Shown here: piece after piece, positions 58,962 to 64,000 of the stretch | Position numbering within the stretch: position 1 is the first letter of the stretch | Layout: every line of letters begins with the position of its first letter | Source: Marinomonas pollencensis | GTDB lineage: Bacteria > Pseudomonadota > Gammaproteobacteria > Pseudomonadales > Marinomonadaceae | DNA length: 64,000 nucleotides | Direction: 5' to 3' | Assembly (NCBI RefSeq): GCF_003387375.1 | Contig: NZ_QUNG01000001.1 | Location: 332,510 to 396,509, forward strand | Translations under genes and position numbers: made by a program | The notes under the pieces: model-generated | The model's input: only the letters and a program-made list of their open reading frames with translations | The model's database searches: none | Told to the model about the DNA's origin: nothing

Positions 58962-59261
58962 ATAGCAGCATTCCTATTCTGTTATTTTTATCAGCCATAT
59001 AAAGTAAGATAATTCTGCTCAGCCACTCACTTTTATAATACTAGCGCCTCAGATTAGCCAGTGCTTGCATCAAACCACCGCCAACAAGCCTTTAAATGCA
59101 GTTAATTGGTAAAAATAACAAACTAAGGCAAATATCCATTCGCGATACTCCCTCAATTATGCCTATTATTAGCAGGGAAACATTGGCGTTTGCTTACCTT
59201 TAATAAAGCACAACAACAATGCTTTTGTTGTGTTATCACCTATTATTGAGAGGGATTAACA
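58962..59261. other. Intergenic region between folM and the hydrolase
   Basis: 300 bp between divergent genes. I see no gene or strong motif, only promoter-like AT-rich stretches. Confidence 0.5.
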
Positions 59262-60182
59262 ATGACCGTAATAACAGAACACTCGACACCAGCACTATCT
59301 GCGCAAGACATACCTCAAGAAGCGTTTGATTGGTACGACGAATACGCCCATGGTGATATCGACCGCCGCACCTTTTTATCGCGTCTTGGGTCGCTTAGCA
59401 TAGCTGGCCTCACCCTGCCGGTTGTGGCTGGTGCTCTGCTGCCGAATTACGCATTAGCCGAGCAGGTTTCTTTCAACGATGCAGACATTCATGCCAGCTA
59501 TTTAGAATTCGACTCTCCTAATGGGCATGGTCGCGGTCGCGGCTACTTGGTGGTGCCCAAAGGTGTCAGCGCGGAAAATAAAGCCCCCGCCGTGTTGGTA
59601 GCCCATGAAAACAGAGGCTTAAACCCTTATATTGAAGACGTTGCTCGACGCCTTGCTAAAGCTGGTTTTATTGCTTTTGCGCCAGACGCTTTGTTCCCCT
59701 TAGGAGGCTACCCTGGCAATGACGATGAAGGTCGCGCCATGCAGAAAACCCTAGACGGCAATAAGATTGAAGGCGATTTCATGGATGCGGCGCGATTGCT
59801 TAAACAGCACCCCTACAGCACAGGGAAAGTCGGTATGGTTGGTTTCTGTTTTGGTGGCTACCTAACCAACACCCTCGCGGCCACCATGCCTGAGACGATT
59901 GCCGCCGCGGCGCCTTATTATGGCACTCCGGCGAAATCGCATTTGGAGCAAATTAAGGGGCCATTACAGCTTCATTTTGCCGAATTAGATAAACGCGTCA
60001 ATGCCACTTGGCCAGCTTATGAAGAAGCATTAAAAGCTCATAACGTGACTTATACTGCTTATGTATATAGCAATGCTAATCATGGATTTCATAATGACTC
60101 AACGGCTCGCTATCAAGAAAAAAATGCTGAACTTGCTTGGTCAAGAACCCTAGAGTTCTTTAATAATAACCTCGCCAGTTAA
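59262..60182 (+). CDS. Dienelactone hydrolase family protein, Tat-exported
   Basis: A 306-residue alpha/beta hydrolase. An N-terminal region with DRRTFLSRLGS followed by a hydrophobic stretch ending NYALA is a twin-arginine signal, about residues 34-66. The nucleophile elbow is GMVGFCFGGYL, with Cys as in dienelactone hydrolases, and the catalytic His is in NANHGFHND. The segment VLVAHENRGLNPYIEDVARR is typical of the family and of YghX-like proteins. It probably acts in the periplasm on an unknown ester or lactone. Confidence 0.88.
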   Translation: MTVITEHSTPALSAQDIPQEAFDWYDEYAHGDIDRRTFLSRLGSLSIAGLTLPVVAGALLPNYALAEQVSFNDADIHASYLEFDSPNGHGRGRGYLVVPKGVSAENKAPAVLVAHENRGLNPYIEDVARRLAKAGFIAFAPDALFPLGGYPGNDDEGRAMQKTLDGNKIEGDFMDAARLLKQHPYSTGKVGMVGFCFGGYLTNTLAATMPETIAAAAPYYGTPAKSHLEQIKGPLQLHFAELDKRVNATWPAYEEALKAHNVTYTAYVYSNANHGFHNDSTARYQEKNAELAWSRTLEFFNNNLAS

Positions 60183-60206
60183 TCCTGCTTAGTAAAATAA
60201 AACCTT

Positions 60207-60248
60207 GCCCCTCTCCTCGATGATTGGAACATCTGGGTGGAGAGGGGC
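60207..60248. terminator. Hairpin between convergent hydrolase and glycosyltransferase genes
   Basis: Perfect 10-bp GC-rich arms (GCCCCTCTCC / GGAGAGGGGC) enclose a smaller GATG / CATC stem. Read leftwards it is followed by a T-rich stretch, so it probably ends the leftward operon. Confidence 0.65.
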
Positions 60249-60260
60249 ACCTTAAATAGA

Positions 60261-61379
60261 CTAAGCCGATAGCCCTGTAAACCAAGCGTTTTTCGAAGGG
60301 GAGTGAGGCGCAGTTTGTTGAGAGTTTTTAGGAAAGCTAAAGTCGATACCTGCAGTATTAGGGGTTTGTGCCCATAACTCTGCACACAAGGTCTCAATAG
60401 AAGTATTATTGCCCGCTTGCAACCATTGCACCACTGCACGGGGCACATTTGGGTAAGATACTTGCACCACTCGGCTGCTATCAAGCCATTGCTGAATAAC
60501 GTGTGAGTTTAAAGACTCACTGGTCTGTGCCAAGCCTAAGGTGTCTAAAGCAATCATATTGGAAAGTTGCTCTATTTGTCCCTGCATAGGTTTAGCCAAG
60601 ATACGACGCCCTAACTGCAGCGCCTCAGAATTCAGCTCAAACCCGGCATTACACAGTACCGATTCACATTCACCAAGGTTCTTTTGGAATTCACTCAAGC
60701 TAAATGGAAACACCTCGACATTTCGATACACCCCAGGGTCGATGTCCTTACAGTGCAAGCGAAATTGGTAATCTGGAATTTCCTCAAGCCATTCCATTAC
60801 CTCTTCGCTGTTTTCAAACGGTAAATACACCAATACAGCCTTCTCATGAGGCGTATTTTTCATCTCATTAAGGTGCACTAACGGTGGCAAAATTGGATAC
60901 CCGAAGTGGTGCCAGTGAGCTCCTAACTGGGTGGTCGATGGCGCAAAATTAGAGAGAATCCATTGTGACAAACGCTTACCTGTGTAACGTGGAATGTCAT
61001 GGCTGAACGCATATTGATGGCCAAACCCTAAACATGGGGTGCCTTGACGTTTTGCCGCCCAGGCCACCACAGGCTCAAAATCAGTAATGACCAAATCATA
61101 GCCGCGAGTATCAAGTTGGCGTATGTCTTTGAATAAGGTCAGAAAACGTGCTTTCTGGCAGGTGGCCAAAAGGTCTAAGCGGCCGTTTTTCGCCACAAAA
61201 CTTAGTCCCTCATAGGTTTTGTAGTCACCAAACACCCCCATATCAAAATAATCTGCAGCGGGTCGTCCTGAGAACACAAAATCCACTTCTATTCCCGCCA
61301 ATGCAAACTCCGCTGCCATGGATCGTGCTCGCGTAATATGACCATTCCCTGTTCCTTGAACACCATATAGAATCTTCAC
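60261..61379 (-). CDS. Glycosyltransferase of the MJ1255/UGT-like family
   Basis: A 372-residue GT-B-fold protein. The start KILYGVQGTGNGHITRARSM is the family signature (sugar acceptor loop GxGNGH). The second Rossmann half has CESVLCNAGFELNSEALQLG, the nucleotide-sugar binding region. I start at a GTG (61379), seven bases after GGAG, overlapping the PAP2 stop by four bases (GTGA). The open frame extends upstream to 61496, inside the PAP2 gene. A lipid or cell-surface glycan substrate is suggested by the PAP2 and phospholipase neighbours. Confidence 0.85.
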   Translation of the reverse strand: MKILYGVQGTGNGHITRARSMAAEFALAGIEVDFVFSGRPAADYFDMGVFGDYKTYEGLSFVAKNGRLDLLATCQKARFLTLFKDIRQLDTRGYDLVITDFEPVVAWAAKRQGTPCLGFGHQYAFSHDIPRYTGKRLSQWILSNFAPSTTQLGAHWHHFGYPILPPLVHLNEMKNTPHEKAVLVYLPFENSEEVMEWLEEIPDYQFRLHCKDIDPGVYRNVEVFPFSLSEFQKNLGECESVLCNAGFELNSEALQLGRRILAKPMQGQIEQLSNMIALDTLGLAQTSESLNSHVIQQWLDSSRVVQVSYPNVPRAVVQWLQAGNNTSIETLCAELWAQTPNTAGIDFSFPKNSQQTAPHSPSKNAWFTGLSA

Positions 61380-61894
61380 ATTAATACTCCAATCATTAAG
61401 GCTGCGCATCCTGAGCCAAGCAAGGCCCCCATCACAGTATCGGTAGGAAAGTGCACACCAAGAAAAATGCGCGACAAACCGACTTGCGTCGCCCAAACGT
61501 ATAAATAAAGTCCAACATCAGGGAACACTTCAGTTAAACAATAAGCCACAAAGAAAGCCCCTGAAGTGTGGCCAGACGGAAAAGAAAATTGATCCGAAGG
61601 TACAATAAAGCTTTTGAAATTATCCAATGCATCTTCCGGTCGATTACGCTTAAAACCGCGCTTAAGAATAAGGTATAAGGCACGCTCAAGTAGAAACCCT
61701 AAGAGCATCACTGAGGCGAGCGCTTGATACTCGAAAATCCACAACAGGACGGCGATTACCCCGTAAAGTGGGCCATCGGCGCTAAATGAAACTGCTCGAC
61801 TAATACGAGCCAGCCCAATGCGATGTTTACGAGCCATACACCAAGAAAAAGCATGAACGTCAATCGCGTGGATATTTTGGAGAATATTCATCAT
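61376..61894 (-). CDS. PAP2-family membrane phosphatase
   Basis: A 172-residue inner-membrane phosphatase of the PAP2/PgpB/UppP type. The three catalytic motifs are present: KRGFKRNRPED, PSGHTSGAFF and SRIFLGVHFPTD (catalytic His). About five hydrophobic helices. Likely substrates are lipid phosphates such as undecaprenyl pyrophosphate or lipid A phosphates. Its stop overlaps the start of the glycosyltransferase, so both act together. Confidence 0.9.
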   Translation of the reverse strand: MMNILQNIHAIDVHAFSWCMARKHRIGLARISRAVSFSADGPLYGVIAVLLWIFEYQALASVMLLGFLLERALYLILKRGFKRNRPEDALDNFKSFIVPSDQFSFPSGHTSGAFFVAYCLTEVFPDVGLYLYVWATQVGLSRIFLGVHFPTDTVMGALLGSGCAALMIGVLM

Positions 61895-62056
61895 CTCACC
61901 TCACCTTATTGATCATTCTTTAAACATAAGATACTGAGGTGTCAGTTAGGCTGCATTTCGATGACAACTTTGTGACAGTGCGAGGCTAGCCTACTGTATA
62001 ACTGGGCTAGGCGCTTATTTGACAAGAGCGAAGTGGGAGATTCCTAAGCAATATGG

Positions 62057-63058
62057 CTAAAACCAATTAGTTAACATAATGCCTACGCCTAATGTTTGAG
62101 AGGACTTATCATAGCCTAAAAGCGACTGCCCGTAGCCATTAAAGTATTGAATATAACCTCTCGACTTCCCCCATAAAGGAAAGGTAAAGCCAAGCTCAAT
62201 AGCGCCTTTGTTCTCTGAAGAACGTAGGTTGTTACGCAGCATCATATCAATGCTGTAATCATCAATGACATGAAACACACGAAATTCACCATAGCCTAAA
62301 TATTTTTCAATATTCGGGTTCTCATCTTCCTCTTCACTTTCTGGAATTCGATACCAAGGCTTGATGGAATACACTGTGTCGCCGTGCTCAAACATAATAT
62401 CGACATACAAACGATTCCATGAACGTGAAAGCGTATCAGACTGCCCATTTGATTGATGATCAAAACCATAACTAATATAGCTTGGCTTAACATCAAACAA
62501 AGACACATTAGGTTGCGTGACAATAAACACTTCTGGCTCATAGTTGGTATCGCGAAACGGCGCTGAAATGGCCCCATTATATGCTTGCCAATAAGACTGC
62601 TGAGTATAAGCAAACCACAAACTGGTATTTTTACCGACTATGTTATAAGCAACGGGAAATTTAAAACTCAGCTGAAATTTAAACTCTACTTTGTCTAAAT
62701 CTTCATCGTCGGCTTTATCACCTAAAAACGCCGATTCATTAGGGCGAGGGTTAAAAGTAAAAGGAAGGAAGTAGTTCGGCCGGTGTGGCGTCAACACAAA
62801 CGGGTTATCTGAAGAGGTAACTTCCCGTTCAGCACGCTGCTCTAACAGGCCATTGGCATCTTTCGCACGCTGCGCAATTGTTTTAGGGACTGGTGGCTCT
62901 TCAGGTAAATAATCGTCTTCCTGCTCCTCTTTGTTGAGTTGAGCTTCGACTTCATTTAGCTGACCTTGCACACCTTGCGATGCTCTCTTTTCATTGTTCT
63001 CAGTTTGCCCATATAGTAGAACAGGAAAACATAAAATCCATAACAGCATAACTTTCAT
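62057..63058 (-). CDS. pldA: Outer-membrane phospholipase A
   Basis: A 333-residue OMPLA. A signal peptide (about residues 1-17, ending LLYGQ) is followed by a Glu-rich segment (20-80) absent from E. coli, then the 12-stranded barrel. The catalytic residues are in FDHQSNGQSDTLSRSWNRLY, with His, Ser and Asn in the same spacing as E. coli His142, Ser144 and Asn156. The C-terminal residue is Phe, as for BamA-assembled barrels. It removes mislocalised phospholipids from the outer leaflet. Confidence 0.93.
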   Translation of the reverse strand: MKVMLLWILCFPVLLYGQTENNEKRASQGVQGQLNEVEAQLNKEEQEDDYLPEEPPVPKTIAQRAKDANGLLEQRAEREVTSSDNPFVLTPHRPNYFLPFTFNPRPNESAFLGDKADDEDLDKVEFKFQLSFKFPVAYNIVGKNTSLWFAYTQQSYWQAYNGAISAPFRDTNYEPEVFIVTQPNVSLFDVKPSYISYGFDHQSNGQSDTLSRSWNRLYVDIMFEHGDTVYSIKPWYRIPESEEEDENPNIEKYLGYGEFRVFHVIDDYSIDMMLRNNLRSSENKGAIELGFTFPLWGKSRGYIQYFNGYGQSLLGYDKSSQTLGVGIMLTNWF

Positions 63059-63107
63059 GAAATATTCCCTTACCCTAGAACAACAACGAATAGGATACTC
63101 TTGGTGA

Positions 63108-63455
63108 TTAAGATAAAATCACTTTCCGAGCATAAGTATCACGCTCCATCTCACACACCTCAACGGTATAGCTCACATCCACCAGAGAAAATTGTGTTAA
63201 GGCCTCTAATACTTGCTGAGCAAGCGCTCTTTTCTGCTCTACAGGGCGGCCCGAAAGCATCCGAATGGTCACATGCACAAACGCATCTTCTTTGCCTGCT
63301 GTCATAAAGTTCTTATAAGGAAATCCGCGCAATTTTACATCCGATTCAGCAAAAATCCCTGACGCTAAGCAGGCTTTCTTAACGGTTTCCAACCAGTCTG
63401 CGGGAGGAACTTCTTGATCCAAATTTTGGCTGTACTCTACAATACAATGCGGCAT
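63108..63455 (-). CDS. 5-carboxymethyl-2-hydroxymuconate isomerase family protein
   Basis: A 115-residue tautomerase-fold protein. The start MPHCIVEYSQNL places the catalytic Pro1 after Met removal. TIRMLSGRPVEQKRALAQQVL is the family core. In the homoprotocatechuate pathway this enzyme (HpcD/HpaF) isomerises CHM to a 2-oxo-acid. No other hpa genes are present, so a different or orphan tautomerase role is possible. Confidence 0.85.
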   Translation of the reverse strand: MPHCIVEYSQNLDQEVPPADWLETVKKACLASGIFAESDVKLRGFPYKNFMTAGKEDAFVHVTIRMLSGRPVEQKRALAQQVLEALTQFSLVDVSYTVEVCEMERDTYARKVILS

Positions 63456-63530
63456 ATTTACCCTCTTCCTAGACTTATCAGATTAAAAACAATGCAATTT
63501 TTAGGGCCAATCAGAACGCTTATGTTCTTA

Positions 63531-64000
63531 TTAATAACCTATTTCAATATCCACTGCTGGAGGTATTTCACCTTTCTCTCGGTAACCTCGTATATTAGCA
63601 GCCACTATCTGACTGGCACTTTCAGGGTGCGTGGGCGCTGATATATGAGGCAGAACACTAACCCGAGGATGCTGCCAATAGGGATGATCTTTAGGCAGTG
63701 GCTCTTGCGAAAAAACATCCAACACAGCATGAGCGACTTGTTGATCTAGAGCTGTTAACAAGCTCACATCATCGATAATTGCCCCCCGAGCAAAATTAAT
63801 AATAGTCGCACGCTCGGGCAAACAAGCAAGCGTTGCTTGGTTCAAAAGCCCTGTTGTCTGCTTTGTTAACGGCAACAAGCAGACAAGAATATCACTTTGT
63901 TGTAACAATTCATAAAGCCCCTTTTCACCATCAAAACAGGAGATACCCTGCAGCTCTTTTGGGTTTCGACTCCAACCACGCACATCAAAACCATTTTCTT
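63531..64000 (-). CDS. ghrA: Glyoxylate/hydroxypyruvate reductase A (partial)
   Basis: The C-terminal part (about 156 residues) of a D-2-hydroxyacid dehydrogenase, cut by the window end. The frame stays open to 64000 (ENGFDVRGWSRNPKE). It shows DILVCLLPLTKQTTGLLNQ, then NFARGAIIDDVSLLTALDQ (catalytic Arg), then VFSQEPLPKDHPYWQHPRVS and the His in LPHISAPTHPESA. These match E. coli GhrA, which reduces glyoxylate and hydroxypyruvate with NADPH. Confidence 0.92.
   Translation of the reverse strand, partial: ENGFDVRGWSRNPKELQGISCFDGEKGLYELLQQSDILVCLLPLTKQTTGLLNQATLACLPERATIINFARGAIIDDVSLLTALDQQVAHAVLDVFSQEPLPKDHPYWQHPRVSVLPHISAPTHPESASQIVAANIRGYREKGEIPPAVDIEIGY

Overview
This window looks like chromosomal DNA of a marine gammaproteobacterium, most likely Marinomonas or a close relative in the Oceanospirillaceae. 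I infer this from protein similarity and gene order, not from a marker gene. The backbone from about 2.5 to 25.5 kb (yccA, tusDCBE, cobA, serS, crcB, rarA, lolA, ftsK, aat, infA, clpA, clpS, cspD, rluE, nudJ, mnmA, hflD, monomeric icd, purB, roxA) follows an order I remember from Pseudomonas and partly from E. coli. The trxB and arginyl-tRNA transferase genes I expect beside aat are missing. I saw no rRNA, tRNA, CRISPR array, prophage or intact insertion sequence.

Layout. 0-2 kb: the start of a GacA/UvrY-type response regulator, then an overlapping gene pair resembling lambda P and a lambda O/DnaT-type replication protein. 2-5 kb: ribosome hibernation factor, YccA and the TusDCBE sulfur relay for tRNA 2-thiolation, whose last enzyme MnmA lies at 18 kb. 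4.7-12 kb: a leftward block of cobA, serS, crcB, rarA, lolA and ftsK. 12-20 kb: translation initiation, the ClpAPS/N-degron module and tRNA/rRNA modification. 20-26 kb: isocitrate dehydrogenase, adenylosuccinate lyase, the ribosomal oxygenase RoxA and an acetyltransferase. 26-34 kb: FKBP22, a small membrane protein behind a Fur box, a universal stress protein, topoisomerase III behind a near-consensus LexA box, a LysE-type exporter, two related membrane-anchored proteins of unknown function and a PiT phosphate transporter.

34-41 kb is a leftward operon for C1/betaine catabolism: L-serine dehydratase followed by the four sarcosine oxidase subunits (soxBDAG). 41-46 kb holds a stress protein with an alanine/glycine:cation symporter, then an AldB-type aldehyde dehydrogenase divergent from an AraC regulator.

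46-55 kb is the most distinctive part, a catabolic island. It has a metallo-beta-lactamase-fold lactonase, a YqfO-like protein and a zinc alcohol dehydrogenase in one operon, and a BCCT transporter, a LysR regulator and a semialdehyde-type dehydrogenase in a second. A GntR regulator lies between them, and a fumarase-superfamily lyase is upstream. The two operons have unrelated coding regions but share an ungapped upstream segment of about 70 bp (positions 48791-48861 and 53798-53868). This suggests a common regulator and one pathway for an imported betaine- or lactone-like substrate that I cannot identify.

55-64 kb holds an MFS exporter, folE and folM, a Tat-exported dienelactone hydrolase, a glycosyltransferase coupled to a PAP2 phosphatase, outer-membrane phospholipase A, a tautomerase and the C-terminal part of ghrA, which runs off the right edge.
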